Notes: generated by a model from the letters alone, not told the origin. A stretch of DNA of 64,000 nucleotides from Allobosea sp. OK403 (GCF_900113835.1 NZ_FOQV01000003.1:558001-622000), one strand, 5' to 3'. Counted from the stretch's first letter, positions 17,483 to 27,062 are shown. Translations and numbers: made by a program.

Positions 17483-17803
17483 TCATGAATCCGGCCGATA
17501 AATGCATACGGACTATAACACCTAATGGGTCCGCGGCCTTTTCGGTAGATTGGCGGCTGAAACTGGCGGGACCGGCGCTGCGACGCTCCTCTTCCCGCGC
17601 CCTCGGCTCGGCAGCTCAACGGTCACCCGGCGAGCATCGACAGAAACTCGCCATAATCGGACAATGCGCGTCCAAGCGGCTGCCGGCTGCGCCGCGACGA
17701 CGGCAGGGTCTCCGGCAGCGCAGCTGGAACATGATGGATTCCGATTTCCGAGAAAAGATCGAGCCCGCGCGAGAGGCGCGCGGGCTCGCGATGGCGACAG
17801 GCT
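17483..17803. other. Intergenic region with terminator and LysR promoter
   Basis: This 321-bp stretch separates two minus-strand genes. Its right end carries the terminator of the aldo/keto reductase gene (17752-17787). The left part, next to the LysR start, should contain that gene's promoter. Frames read on either strand show no domain or ribosome site. Confidence 0.5.
17752..17787 (-). terminator. Rho-independent terminator of the aldo/keto reductase gene
   Basis: On the minus strand GAGCCCGCGC (17787-17778) pairs perfectly with GCGCGGGCTC (17770-17761) around a 7-nt loop, followed by GATCTTTTCT. The stem begins 17 bp after the reductase stop codon. Confidence 0.8.
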
Positions 17804-18796
<993 letters not shown>

Positions 18797-18994
18797 TCAT
18801 TCTCCATTCCGCAGCGGGTCTTCGACCGCGCGTTGGCATGAAGTTAAGCGTGTGGCCTGCGATCAATTAGGCGCGATAAGCTGCATGACGTCATGCCGAC
18901 TGCTCATAAATCCCTGAAGCCGAGCGTCGCCCAAAGCGCGCGCGCCATCGCATTGCCCCGTTCCCGAGCCCCGATCCCGAAGAGTGCCGGAGCT

Positions 18995-19561
18995 TTAGGA
19001 ATTGCTCAGCACCGCGACGGCATAGACGCATGTCCGGTCGCTCTCGTTCTTGAAGACGCAATCGCCGGGAGGGCCGAGTTCGAGGCAATCACCTTCCTTC
19101 ATCTCGTGCCGCGTCTGCCCTTCCACAAAGACGAGCTCACCATCCAGCACCCAGATCAGTTGACGCATGAAGGCGTAGGCCGAGGCGGGCATCGGCACCT
19201 CCTTCCCGGCCGGCAATTCGATGCGCACCAGGTCGAGCGGCAGGTCCGAGCGCGGCGAGACATGGCGGCGCACATAGCCGGTCTGCGGATCGACCCATAG
19301 CGGCTGATCGGCCTTCCGCAGCAGCCGCCCCTGCTGCATCTCCGCCCGCGCCATCAGCGTCGACATGCTCAGGCCGAAAGCTCCGGAGAGCTTGCCGAGC
19401 AAGGTCGCCGTCGGGCTGCTCTCGGCCCGCTCCACCTTGAAGATCATGGCGCGGGACACCGACGCCTTTTCAGCGAGGTCGGACAACGACCAGCCCCTGC
19501 CCTCCCGTTCGATGCGAATACGAGCGCCAATGCGCTGATCGATGCCGTCAGATTTCGCCAT
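18995..19561 (-). CDS. XRE-family regulator with C-terminal cupin domain
   Basis: A 188-residue regulator. The N-terminal HTH_3 domain (about 8-62) reads WSLSDLAEKASVSRAMIFKVE, and the C-terminal cupin (about 105-175) includes LVRIELPAGKEVPM and GDCLELGPPGDCVF. Such proteins control amine, amino acid or sulfur metabolism genes. The frame is open 33 codons further upstream, but ATG 19561 gives the normal N-terminus and a good promoter lies immediately before it, so the transcript may be leaderless. It is divergent from the D-serine-dehydratase-like operon and may regulate it together with the LacI protein. Confidence 0.9.
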   Translation of the reverse strand: MAKSDGIDQRIGARIRIEREGRGWSLSDLAEKASVSRAMIFKVERAESSPTATLLGKLSGAFGLSMSTLMARAEMQQGRLLRKADQPLWVDPQTGYVRRHVSPRSDLPLDLVRIELPAGKEVPMPASAYAFMRQLIWVLDGELVFVEGQTRHEMKEGDCLELGPPGDCVFKNESDRTCVYAVAVLSNS

Positions 19562-19568
19562 ACGTGAT

Positions 19569-19596
19569 ACTATAGTGGACGGATCCCCAAAATCAA
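19569..19596 (-). promoter_or_regulatory. Candidate promoter of the XRE-cupin gene (leaderless)
   Basis: On the minus strand TTGATT (19596-19591) and TATAGT (19574-19569) are spaced 16 bp. Only 7 nt separate the -10 box from the ATG at 19561 and no ribosome site is present, so transcription would start at or next to the first codon. Confidence 0.55.
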
Positions 19597-19693
19597 AAGC
19601 GGGCCGCGCTGCAACATGGTGTCTCCGCACGCCCTCATCCCGTACTCGCGAAGTGACCACACACGATGCCGGATGCGCGCCCTCGAATGATAA

Positions 19694-19709
19694 ATGACAA
19701 CGTTGTCAT
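19694..19709. promoter_or_regulatory. LacI-type operator
   Basis: ATGACAACGTTGTCAT is a perfect 16-bp palindrome with the central AACGTT typical of LacI/GalR/PurR family operators. It lies 48 bp before the first gene of an operon whose last gene encodes a LacI-family regulator (25123-26196), the likely ligand. Confidence 0.75.
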
Positions 19710-19731
19710 GAACGATCGATCCTGCTAGAGG
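19703..19731 (+). promoter_or_regulatory. Candidate promoter of the D-serine-dehydratase-like operon
   Basis: TTGTCA (19703-19708) and TAGAGG (19726-19731) are spaced 17 bp. The -35 box lies inside the right half of the palindromic operator, so repressor binding would block RNA polymerase. The -10 match is weak. Confidence 0.45.
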
Positions 19732-19756
19732 CAGGTTCGCTGGGAGGAGCAGCCCA

Positions 19757-21070
19757 ATGATGCAGTCGATCACGGATGGCGAACGCATGGATGGCGAAAG
19801 CATGCGTCTCGACGCGAGCTTGCGCGGCGTGCCCTTCGCCCAGCCGGTATCGCCGCAGAACCTCATCGAGGCGGGCCTGCGCCCGAGCCATGGCGAATTG
19901 TCATTGCCAGCTCTGACCTTGGACGAGGCGGCGCTTGCCTCCAATCGCGAGATCTTCTTCCGCTATCTCGCAGCCCATGGCGCGCTGGTTGCGCCGCACG
20001 CCAAGACGCCGATGTCGCCCGAGATCGTCGCGGAATTACGCCAGGCCGGCGCCTGGGGCGCCTCCGTCGCCAATCTCCAGCAGGCGGCAGTGCTGATGCA
20101 GGCCGGCGAGCCGCGGCTGCTGCTCGCAAACCAGATCGGCGGCATCGCTGCCGGCCGGCGCCTGGGCGCGCTGCTCGCTGCCCACCCCCAAGTCGAGATC
20201 ACCGCTTTCGCCGATTCTCCTGCCTCCGTCGCTGGTCTTGCAATTGCCGCTGAAGCGGCCGACCGCCAGGGGCTGCCGATCCTCGTCGAGATCGGCACTG
20301 GGCGCGCCGGCGCACGCGATGCGCAGGCCGTCGAAGCGGTCATCACGGCGGTCGGCGCCTCCAAGGGGCGGCTTCGTCTCGCTGGCGTCGCGACCTATGA
20401 GGGCGCCGCTGCCAGCCCCGATCCCGTCGCGACCCAAGCCGCCATCGCCACGCTCATAGAGCGCACGATCGCGGCTTTCGCCCGCATCCGCGCAATCGAG
20501 CCCGAGGCCCCCTTGCTGATCAGCGCCGGCGGCTCGGCCTATTTCGATCTCGTCATTGCGGCGCTTTCGCCGGTGGCGCAGGCGGATGGGCGAGCGAGCC
20601 TGCTCCTGCGCAGCGGCGCGATCTTCTTTTCCGACCATGGCATCTATGCCCGCGCCTTCGCGGCGCTCGACGCCCGCGGCGGTCTGGTCATGGGTGACGA
20701 GACGCTGTCGGCGGTCGCGAGCTTCCGCCCGGCATTGCGGCTCTGGGCCGAGGTGCTGTCCCGGCCGGAGCCTGGGCTCGCCATCGCCGGCTTCGGCATG
20801 CGCGACGTCTCCTTCGACCAGGGCTTGCCGCGACTGCTGAGCGTTCATCGCGACGGGGTTGAGCTTGCAGGGATGGAGGGCGTCACCGTCGAACGGCTGA
20901 ATGACCAGCACGCCTTCCTGACCCTGCCGGCCGATTGCGATCTCACGGTCGGCGACATCCTGTGCCTCGGCATCTCCCATCCCTGCACCTGTCTCGATCG
21001 TTGGCGGGCGGTCTTCGGATTGACGCAGGACGGCACGGTCGGGCGCGTGCTGCGCACGCATTTCGGCTGA
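19757..21070 (+). CDS. D-serine dehydratase-like / D-threonine aldolase family PLP enzyme
   Basis: A 437-residue fold-type III PLP enzyme (alanine-racemase-like barrel). The predicted PLP lysine is Lys83 in VAPHAKTPMSPEI. The C-terminal SHPCTCLDRW (His408, Cys410) matches the zinc site of eukaryotic-type D-serine dehydratases, so it may deaminate or cleave a D-hydroxy-amino acid. Length and the extended N-terminus fit the 'amino acid deaminase' subgroup. GGGAGGAG precedes ATG 19757 by 7 nt. It opens an operon with a polar amino acid ABC transporter and a deacylase, so the imported compound is probably a D- or modified amino acid. Confidence 0.9.
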   Translation: MMQSITDGERMDGESMRLDASLRGVPFAQPVSPQNLIEAGLRPSHGELSLPALTLDEAALASNREIFFRYLAAHGALVAPHAKTPMSPEIVAELRQAGAWGASVANLQQAAVLMQAGEPRLLLANQIGGIAAGRRLGALLAAHPQVEITAFADSPASVAGLAIAAEAADRQGLPILVEIGTGRAGARDAQAVEAVITAVGASKGRLRLAGVATYEGAAASPDPVATQAAIATLIERTIAAFARIRAIEPEAPLLISAGGSAYFDLVIAALSPVAQADGRASLLLRSGAIFFSDHGIYARAFAALDARGGLVMGDETLSAVASFRPALRLWAEVLSRPEPGLAIAGFGMRDVSFDQGLPRLLSVHRDGVELAGMEGVTVERLNDQHAFLTLPADCDLTVGDILCLGISHPCTCLDRWRAVFGLTQDGTVGRVLRTHFG

Positions 21071-21086
21071 GTGGCGAGGCGCAGCG

Positions 21087-21746
21087 ATGAACTTCCAGCA
21101 GCTCTGGCGCTATCAGGACCAGCTCGTCGAAGGCACGCTGATCACGCTTGCCCTGACGCTGATCGCGGCCTGCGCCGGCCTCGCCATCGGCGTCCTCGGC
21201 GCGGCGCTCTTGCGCAGCGGATCGCGCCCGGTTCGCCTCGCGATCCGCAGCTATATCGAAATCATCCGCAACACGCCCTCGTTGATCCAGATCTTCCTGA
21301 TCTTCTTCGTGCTGCCGAGCTTCGGTCTCAAGCTGCCGGCCTTCGAGGCAGCCGCCGTCGCGCTCAGCCTGTATTTCGGCGCCTACGCCATCGAGATCGT
21401 GCGCGCGGGACTGGAGTCGATCCCGCCAAGCCAGATCGAGGCCGGCCAATGCCTCGGGCTGACACGCTGGCAGGTCTTTCGCCATGTCGTGCTGCCGCCG
21501 GCGTTGCGCAACGTCTATCCGGCCTTCACCAGCCAGTTCACCCTGCTGTTGCTAGGCACCTCGCTCGCCTCCCAGGTCGCGGCCGGGGAGCTGTTCCATG
21601 CCGGCAGCTTCATCGAGAGCCGGACCTATCGCAGCTTCGAGGTCTATGCGGTGATCTGCGCGATCTATTTCGCGATGGTGATGGCGTTCAAGGCGGTGTT
21701 CGCCGTCATCGGCGTCCTCGCCTTCCGCTGGCCGGTCAGGCGCTGA
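21087..21746 (+). CDS. Polar amino acid ABC transporter permease (first subunit)
   Basis: A 219-residue inner-membrane permease of the HisMQ/GlnP type with about five spans, beginning LVEGTLITLALTLIAACAGLAIG. The EAA loop contacting the ATPase reads EAGQCLGLTRWQVFRHVVLPPALR (about 131-154, seen in parts). IIRNTPSLIQIFLIFF is the usual amino acid permease signature. It works with the second permease 10 bp downstream, the ATPase and the periplasmic binding protein of the same operon. Ribosome site GAGGCG. Confidence 0.95.
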   Translation: MNFQQLWRYQDQLVEGTLITLALTLIAACAGLAIGVLGAALLRSGSRPVRLAIRSYIEIIRNTPSLIQIFLIFFVLPSFGLKLPAFEAAAVALSLYFGAYAIEIVRAGLESIPPSQIEAGQCLGLTRWQVFRHVVLPPALRNVYPAFTSQFTLLLLGTSLASQVAAGELFHAGSFIESRTYRSFEVYAVICAIYFAMVMAFKAVFAVIGVLAFRWPVRR

Positions 21747-21756
21747 GGAGCCCGGG

Positions 21757-22407
21757 ATGCGTTCCTTCAGCCTTATCGACCTGGTCTCCCTCGTCTATGC
21801 GCTGCAATGGACGGTGCTGCTCGTGCTGCTGGCGCTCGCCTTCGGCGCGCCGCTCGCGCTCCTGCTCGCAACCGCGCGCACCAGCCGGTTTGCAGCCTTG
21901 CGCTGGCTCGCCGCAGCCGTGATCCAGCTCATCCAGGGCGTGCCTCTGCTCGGCCTGCTGTTCTTCTTCTATTTCGGTATGCCGGTCTTTCTCGACCTGC
22001 AGGTGCCGGCGCTCGTCGCCGTCGGCGTGGCCTATACACTCTATACGGCGGGCTTCCTCGGCGACATCTGGCGCGGCGGCATCCAGGCGGTGAAGCCAGC
22101 GCAATGGGAAGCCGGCGCTTGCCTCGGCCTGAGCGCCTGGCAGCAGTTCCGCCACATCATCGGCCCGCAGGCGCTGCGGCTCTCCCTGCCGCCGACGGTC
22201 GGCTTCCTCGTGCAATTGATCAAGGGCACGTCGCTCGCCTCGATCGTCGGCTTCGTCGAGCTCGCCCGCGCCGGCCAGGTCGCGAGCGCGGCGACCTTCC
22301 AGCCGCTCCTCACCTACAGCCTCGTGGCCGCGATCTATTTCGCGCTGTGCCTGCCGCTGACCCTGTGGTCCCGTTCCCTGGAGGCTCGCCTCAATGGCGC
22401 TCGTTGA
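21757..22407 (+). CDS. Polar amino acid ABC transporter permease (second subunit)
   Basis: A 216-residue HisM/GlnP-type permease. The family motif LIQGVPLLGLLFFFYFG (about 54-70) and EAA loop EAGACLGLSAWQQFRHIIGP (about 112-131) are clear, with about five membrane spans. GAGGAG precedes the ATG. Its 3' end overlaps the ATPase gene by 14 bp, indicating coupled translation. It forms a heterodimeric channel with the preceding permease. Confidence 0.95.
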   Translation: MRSFSLIDLVSLVYALQWTVLLVLLALAFGAPLALLLATARTSRFAALRWLAAAVIQLIQGVPLLGLLFFFYFGMPVFLDLQVPALVAVGVAYTLYTAGFLGDIWRGGIQAVKPAQWEAGACLGLSAWQQFRHIIGPQALRLSLPPTVGFLVQLIKGTSLASIVGFVELARAGQVASAATFQPLLTYSLVAAIYFALCLPLTLWSRSLEARLNGAR

Positions 22408-23122
22408 AATCCGCGATGTCCGCAAGAGCTTCGGCCAGGTCGAGGTCCTGAAAGGGGTCTCGCTCGATGTCGAGGAGGGCGAGATCGTCACGATCATCGG
22501 CCGTTCGGGATCGGGCAAATCGACGCTGCTGCGCTGCATCAACGCGCTGGAAACCGTCAATTCCGGCACGATCACGGTCGAGGGCCAGCGCGTCTCCACC
22601 GGCATGGCCAATCTGCGCCAGTTCCGCCAGCGCGTCGGCATCGTCTTCCAGGCCTTCAACCTGTTTCCGCATCTGACGGTCGAGAAGAACATCACGCTGG
22701 CGCCGCTGCTGACCAAGAAGATCGGCAAGGGCGAGGCCCGCGCGCTCGCCCAGGACGTGCTCGGCCGCGTCGGGCTCACTGACAAGATCGACGCATGGCC
22801 GGAGCAGCTTTCGGGCGGCCAGCAGCAGCGTGTCGCGATCGCCCGCTGCCTGGCGATGGCGCCGCATCTGATGCTGTTCGACGAGGTGACCTCGGCGCTC
22901 GACCCCGAGCTCGTCGGCGAGGTGCTGAAGGTCATGGAGGATATGGCGCGCCAGGGCATGACCATGGTCCTCGTCACCCATGAAATGGGCTTCGCGCGCA
23001 ATGTCGCGAACAAGATCGTCTTCATGCATCAGGGCAAGGTCTGGGAGGAGGGCCCGCCGGAGAAGCTCTTCGCCGATCCCCGGACGCCCGAGCTGCGCAG
23101 TTTCATCAACTCGGTGAAGTAG
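22394..23122 (+). CDS. Polar amino acid ABC transporter ATP-binding protein
   Basis: A 242-residue ATPase of the GlnQ/HisP class. Walker A is GRSGSGKST (about 37-45), the Q-loop lies in VGIVFQAFNLFPHLTV, the signature is LSGGQQQR (about 138-145), Walker B is LMLFDEVTSALDPE, and the switch His is in VTHEMGF. The usual DEPT is DEVT here, a common harmless variant. It energises import through the two upstream permeases. Confidence 0.96.
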   Translation: MALVEIRDVRKSFGQVEVLKGVSLDVEEGEIVTIIGRSGSGKSTLLRCINALETVNSGTITVEGQRVSTGMANLRQFRQRVGIVFQAFNLFPHLTVEKNITLAPLLTKKIGKGEARALAQDVLGRVGLTDKIDAWPEQLSGGQQQRVAIARCLAMAPHLMLFDEVTSALDPELVGEVLKVMEDMARQGMTMVLVTHEMGFARNVANKIVFMHQGKVWEEGPPEKLFADPRTPELRSFINSVK

Positions 23123-23163
23123 CCGGTCCCTAAGGCTGCAACGAGCCCTCAGAGGAGAACAGC

Positions 23164-23973
23164 ATGACCCCGTTCAAGACCATGATGGCGGCACTCATTG
23201 CCGCAACAACCCTGGCCGCAGCGACCCTGGCCGCCCCCGTCGCCGCCAGGGCCGACAAGCTGCAGGACGTCCTCAAGGCCGGCAAGCTGCGCGTCGGCAT
23301 CCTGACCGATGCCGCGCCCTGGGGCTTCAAGGACGACAAGGGCGAGATCGCCGGCCTCGACGCCGACCTCGCCAAGCTCGTCGCCAGCGACCTCGGCGTG
23401 AAGCTCGAGCTCGTGCCCGTCACCGGCGCGGCGCGCATTCCGAGCCTGCTCTCCGACAAGATCGACGTGCTCGCCGCCGGCCTCGGCGCCACGCCTGAGC
23501 GCGCCCAGCAGATCATGTTCTCGCAACCCTATGCCGTGGTGAATCTCGGCGTCTACGGCCCGAAATCGATCCCCGCCGCCACCGGCAAGAAGCCCGACAA
23601 CCTCAAGGGCAGGACCGTCGCCGTCGCCAAGGGCACGACGCTCGATCTCTGGCTGACCGACAACGCGCCCGAGGTAAAGGTCGTGCGCTTCGAGGATACG
23701 CCGGCCGCCATCGCCGCCTATCTCGCCGGCCAAGCCGATACCTTCGCCGAGAACAGCGCCATCGCCATCAAGGTGATGGAGCAGAACCCCGGCAAGGAGG
23801 TCGAGATGAAATTCGTCATCCGCCAGTCGCCGGCTCATATCGGCGTGCGCCAGGGCGAGCAGAACCTGCTGAACTGGCTCAACACGGCGATCTTCTCCAA
23901 CAAGCTCAACGGCAAGCTCGGCGCGCTGCAGTTGAAATGGTTCAAGGAAGAGCAGTCCCTGCCGACGCTCTGA
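23164..23973 (+). CDS. Periplasmic amino acid-binding protein of the ABC transporter
   Basis: A 269-residue family 3 solute-binding protein (SBP_bac_3). A signal peptide (about 1-29) ends near PVAARA. The mature start LQDVLKAGKLRVGILTDAAP and GFKDDKGEIAGLDADLAK match the HisJ/FliY type. AGAGGAG precedes the ATG. It delivers ligand to the permeases at 21087-22407. With a D-serine-dehydratase-like enzyme and a deacylase in the operon, the ligand is likely an acylated, D- or otherwise unusual amino acid rather than a standard one. Confidence 0.94.
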   Translation: MTPFKTMMAALIAATTLAAATLAAPVAARADKLQDVLKAGKLRVGILTDAAPWGFKDDKGEIAGLDADLAKLVASDLGVKLELVPVTGAARIPSLLSDKIDVLAAGLGATPERAQQIMFSQPYAVVNLGVYGPKSIPAATGKKPDNLKGRTVAVAKGTTLDLWLTDNAPEVKVVRFEDTPAAIAAYLAGQADTFAENSAIAIKVMEQNPGKEVEMKFVIRQSPAHIGVRQGEQNLLNWLNTAIFSNKLNGKLGALQLKWFKEEQSLPTL

Positions 23974-23980
23974 ATTTCCA

Positions 23981-24010
23981 GCCGCCGCCCGGTTTTCGCC
24001 GGGCGGCGGC
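23981..24010. promoter_or_regulatory. Strong intercistronic hairpin
   Basis: GCCGCCGCCCGG (23981-23992) pairs perfectly with CCGGGCGGCGGC (23999-24010) around TTTTCG. It lies 7 bp after the binding-protein stop and has no T-run, so it more likely protects the upstream mRNA or partially attenuates the two downstream genes than terminates fully. Confidence 0.7.
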
Positions 24011-24069
24011 CTGACCCGAAGCCGCTGCCGGTTTGGCTCCCGCCGGCCGGCTGCGCATCAAGGTGCCCC

Positions 24070-25098
24070 ATGCATACCGGCCTTTTCCACGAGCTCGACT
24101 TCGCCGCGAACGGCAAGTCGCTCGGCTATCTCAGCATTCCCTTCTCGGTCGACCGCTCGCCCTATTTCCAGGTCAAGGTGCCAGTCTGCCGCATCCGCAA
24201 CGGCGCGGGCCCGCGCGTCCTGCTGATGGCCGGCAACCATGGCGACGAATATGAGGGAGAGATCGCGCTCACCCAGTTGATCCGGCGCCTGGCGCCCGAA
24301 GCGATGTGCGGCGAACTGACGATCCTGCCTTTCACCAATGCGCCGGCGGTGATGGCGGCGCGGCGGCGCTCGCCGCTCGACGAGGGCAATCTCAACCGCG
24401 CTTTCCCGGGCGACGCCAGCGGCGTGCCGACCAGCCGGATCGCGCATTTCCTAGAGACACAGCTGTTCCCGCGTCATGACGTGGTGTTCGACCTGCATTC
24501 AGGCGGCACCTCGATGGCGCATCTGCCTTGCGCCTTGATCGAAAAGCAGGGCTCGCCGGAGACCTTCGCTCGCGCGCTCGCGTTGATGGACGGGCTCGGC
24601 ATGCCCTTCGGCTTCGTCGCGGAGAACGGCGCCGCAGCCCCGACCTCGATGGCCGCCGCCGCCCGTGCCGGGGCAATCGGCATCTCCGGCGAGTTCGGTG
24701 GCGGCGGCACGGTGACGCCGCAAAGCATGGCGCTGACCCGGCGCGCCATCGACAGATTGCTCCTGGCGCTCGGCAGCATCGCCGAGCCGGTGCTGGGCCC
24801 GCATCAGCCGATCGAACAAGCGATGACGCTGCTCGCCTTGCAGAGCCACACGCAGGCGATCTACGCCACGCGCCGGGGCTGGTTCGAGCCGCATGTCGAT
24901 TGCGGCGCGACAGTCGAGGCCGGCGATCTGGCAGGCTGGTACCACGATTTCGGGCGACTCGAGATGGCCGAGGACGAGCTGCGCTTCGCGGCCTCCGGCA
25001 TCGTCATTTCGCGCCGCCTGCACACCGACAGCGAATCGGGCGATTGCCTGATACAGGTCGGGCGACGCTTGGATCGCGCCGCCTTCGGCCTCAGCTAA
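24070..25098 (+). CDS. Zinc-dependent deacylase (succinylglutamate desuccinylase/aspartoacylase family, DoeB-like)
   Basis: A 342-residue M14-like metallo-deacylase. Zinc ligands are recognisable as His57 and Glu60 in AGNHGDEYEG and His143 in DLHSGG; the substrate-binding Arg lies in EGNLNRAFPG. The closest named relatives I recall are N-alpha-acetyl-L-2,4-diaminobutyrate deacetylases (DoeB) of ectoine degradation. No other ectoine genes (doeA, doeC, doeD, eutABC) are in this operon, so the substrate is more likely another N-acyl amino acid. AAGGTG precedes the ATG. It probably releases a free amino acid for the PLP enzyme at the operon start. Confidence 0.88.
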   Translation: MHTGLFHELDFAANGKSLGYLSIPFSVDRSPYFQVKVPVCRIRNGAGPRVLLMAGNHGDEYEGEIALTQLIRRLAPEAMCGELTILPFTNAPAVMAARRRSPLDEGNLNRAFPGDASGVPTSRIAHFLETQLFPRHDVVFDLHSGGTSMAHLPCALIEKQGSPETFARALALMDGLGMPFGFVAENGAAAPTSMAAAARAGAIGISGEFGGGGTVTPQSMALTRRAIDRLLLALGSIAEPVLGPHQPIEQAMTLLALQSHTQAIYATRRGWFEPHVDCGATVEAGDLAGWYHDFGRLEMAEDELRFAASGIVISRRLHTDSESGDCLIQVGRRLDRAAFGLS

Positions 25099-25122
25099 GC
25101 GGCAGGCGATCGGGGAGGCTCG

Positions 25123-26196
25123 ATGACGGAGGAGGCGACGCCACGGCCGAATTACGACGATGTCGTGCGCGTGCGCGCCGACCAGGCGATCGCGCCGCGC
25201 CCCTCCGCCCGCCCTCCCCGCATCGAGGCGGTCGCGCGCCTCGCCGGAGTCTCACCGATCACCGTCTCGCGGGCGCTGCGCCAGCCGGAGAAGCTGACCG
25301 AGGAGACCCGCCGCAAAGTGCTCGAAGCCGTTGCGCACACCGGCTATGAATCGAACCCCCATGCGCGGGCGTTGCGCTCCGGCCGCTCGACGCTCGTCGC
25401 GGCCTTCATTTCCAACATCCTTAGCCAACCTTTCGGCCTGGCGATCCAGGGGCTGGCAGCCGAGCTCGAACCCGAAGGCTATGAGCTGATGATCGGGCAG
25501 ACCTCCTATTCCTATGCGAAGGAGGTCGCGATGATCCGCTCGCTGCGTTCCTTGCGGCCGGCGGCCGTGATGTTCACCGGCGTCATCGAGCTCGAGGACA
25601 ACCGGCAGGCGCTGCGCGAACTCTCGATTCCGGTCGTTGAGACCTGGGCCTATCCGCGTGATCCGATCGACATGCTGGTCGGCTTCTCCAATGTCGATGC
25701 CGGCGCCATGGCGGCCGAGCATCTTGCCGCGCGGGGTTATCGCCGCCTCGGCTTCATCGGCCGCGCCGGCGGGCGCGGCGCGCTGCGGCTGCGGGGGTTC
25801 CGGGCGGCAGCGGAACGGCTTGGCGTGACGATCGCCCGCGAGGTGACCGTGCCCGAGGTGATCGGCATCGCGGATGGCCGCGCGGCGCTGCGCCGGCTCG
25901 TGGAGGATGGCGAACAGGTCGAGGCGGTGTTTTGCGCCAACGACCTCCTGGCGACGGGCGCCCTGATCGAGGCACGTGCGCGGGGCCTCAGCATCCCCGG
26001 CGACCTCGCCATATTGGGCTTCGGCGACAATGACGCCGCCGCCGAGATCGCGCCGGGCCTGACCACGATCAGCATCGACGCCTACAGCATCGGCCGGCGC
26101 GCCGGGGCGCTGCTGCGCGAAAGGCTCGCCGGCGTTACGCCGCAGAGACCGCAGCAAGCCATCGACCTCGCATTGATCCTGCGCGGGAGCATCTGA
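25123..26196 (+). CDS. LacI family transcriptional regulator
   Basis: A 357-residue LacI/GalR regulator. The DNA-binding domain starts later than usual, after about 30 extra residues: EAVARLAGVSPITVSRALRQ with hinge NPHARALRSGRS (about 36-90). The remainder is the periplasmic-binding-like effector domain, with FCANDLLATGALIEA and the usual C-terminus. GGGGAGG precedes the ATG. As the last gene of the transporter/PLP-enzyme operon it is the obvious candidate to bind the palindrome at 19694-19709, giving autoregulation. The inducer is probably the transported compound or a breakdown product. Confidence 0.94.
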   Translation: MTEEATPRPNYDDVVRVRADQAIAPRPSARPPRIEAVARLAGVSPITVSRALRQPEKLTEETRRKVLEAVAHTGYESNPHARALRSGRSTLVAAFISNILSQPFGLAIQGLAAELEPEGYELMIGQTSYSYAKEVAMIRSLRSLRPAAVMFTGVIELEDNRQALRELSIPVVETWAYPRDPIDMLVGFSNVDAGAMAAEHLAARGYRRLGFIGRAGGRGALRLRGFRAAAERLGVTIAREVTVPEVIGIADGRAALRRLVEDGEQVEAVFCANDLLATGALIEARARGLSIPGDLAILGFGDNDAAAEIAPGLTTISIDAYSIGRRAGALLRERLAGVTPQRPQQAIDLALILRGSI

Positions 26197-26206
26197 CCCC
26201 CCGTCC

Positions 26207-26896
26207 TCAGATCGCGTCCGCCTGCTCCGAGAGCAAGCCCTGGGCGATCGACGAGGCGTTGCGGACATGCGTCAGCGCCGCATTATAGGCCGCCTCACCG
26301 TCGCCGGCCCGGATCGCATCGACGATGTTCTGCATCTGCCTGGGCCCCTCGACATTGCGCCCTGTCGTCTTGATCGTCATCGAGCGCAGATAATTGATGC
26401 GCACGGTGATGGAGCTGACGATGCCCCAGGCGATGTCCTTGCCGGAGGCTGCGAACAACAGGCGATAGAATTCGGTGGTCTCGGCGAGGACCGTCGACAT
26501 CGCATTCTCGGCATAGGCCGCGCGGATGTTCGCAAGCCGGCTTTCGAGCGCTGAGACGACGCCGGGCTGCTTGCTTTCCGCGCAGGCCCTGGCCGCGATG
26601 CCTTCGAGCACACCGCGAATCTCGTAGATCTGCTTGGCTTCATCCGGCGTGGTCTTGGCCACGATCGGACCGCGATTGGGAAGCGTCGCGACGAGCCCTT
26701 CCGATTCGAGATGGCGCAAAACCTCGCGGACGATGGTCCGGCTGACCCCGAGTTGCTCGCACAGATCGCGCTCGACAAGTCGCGCGCCCGGCTTGAAGCG
26801 CATGTCGAGGATGGCTTCGCGCATCTTTTCTAGAGTCAATTCACGAAGGGTCTTCCCCGGACGATCGACCAGCATCGGCCGCTCAGTCGAATTCAT
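26207..26896 (-). CDS. GntR family regulator with FCD domain
   Basis: A 229-residue FadR-subfamily GntR regulator. The winged helix region (about 15-85) includes RLVERDLCEQLGVSRTIVRE and the C-terminal FCD ligand domain (about 95-215) includes YEIRGVLEGIAARACAES. These repressors usually bind organic acids or amino acids. AGGAAG lies 8 nt before the ATG. It is divergent from the operon starting at 27083 and convergent with the LacI gene. Its likely site is the TGGTATGCCATA element at 27038, repeated at 45279 before another operon, so it may co-regulate both. Confidence 0.93.
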   Translation of the reverse strand: MNSTERPMLVDRPGKTLRELTLEKMREAILDMRFKPGARLVERDLCEQLGVSRTIVREVLRHLESEGLVATLPNRGPIVAKTTPDEAKQIYEIRGVLEGIAARACAESKQPGVVSALESRLANIRAAYAENAMSTVLAETTEFYRLLFAASGKDIAWGIVSSITVRINYLRSMTIKTTGRNVEGPRQMQNIVDAIRAGDGEAAYNAALTHVRNASSIAQGLLSEQADAI

Positions 26897-27022
26897 CGGT
26901 CGTTCTTCCTGTTTCTACGACAGTTGCCCGATCAGGACACAGAAGACAACAGGCCATTCGCCTGCGCTCCGTCGCCTGATTTATGGGCATGGTCCTGCCT
27001 GATTTTTCCCTGGGCAACCAGA

Positions 27023-27051
27023 TTGTGGCGTCAAATTTGGTATGCCATAAT
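27023..27051 (+). promoter_or_regulatory. Candidate promoter of the amino acid transporter-mgs-gmaS operon
   Basis: TTGTGG (27023-27028) and CATAAT (27046-27051) are spaced 17 bp. The -10 box lies inside the TGGTATGCCATAAT operator, the geometry expected for repression. Confidence 0.55.
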
Positions 27052-27062
27052 ACAGGATACCA
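27038..27062. promoter_or_regulatory. Candidate GntR/FCD operator, copy 1
   Basis: TGGTATGCCATA at 27038-27049 is a near-palindrome, and its left half TGGTAT also pairs with ATACCA at 27057-27062. The same 12 bases occur at 45279-45290. It lies 20 bp before the first gene and overlaps the predicted -10 box. Confidence 0.65.

Noticed and set aside
24070..25098. Ectoine degradation gene doeB as a firm assignment
   Set aside because: Zinc-site similarity is good but no other ectoine gene is in the operon, so only the family is claimed.
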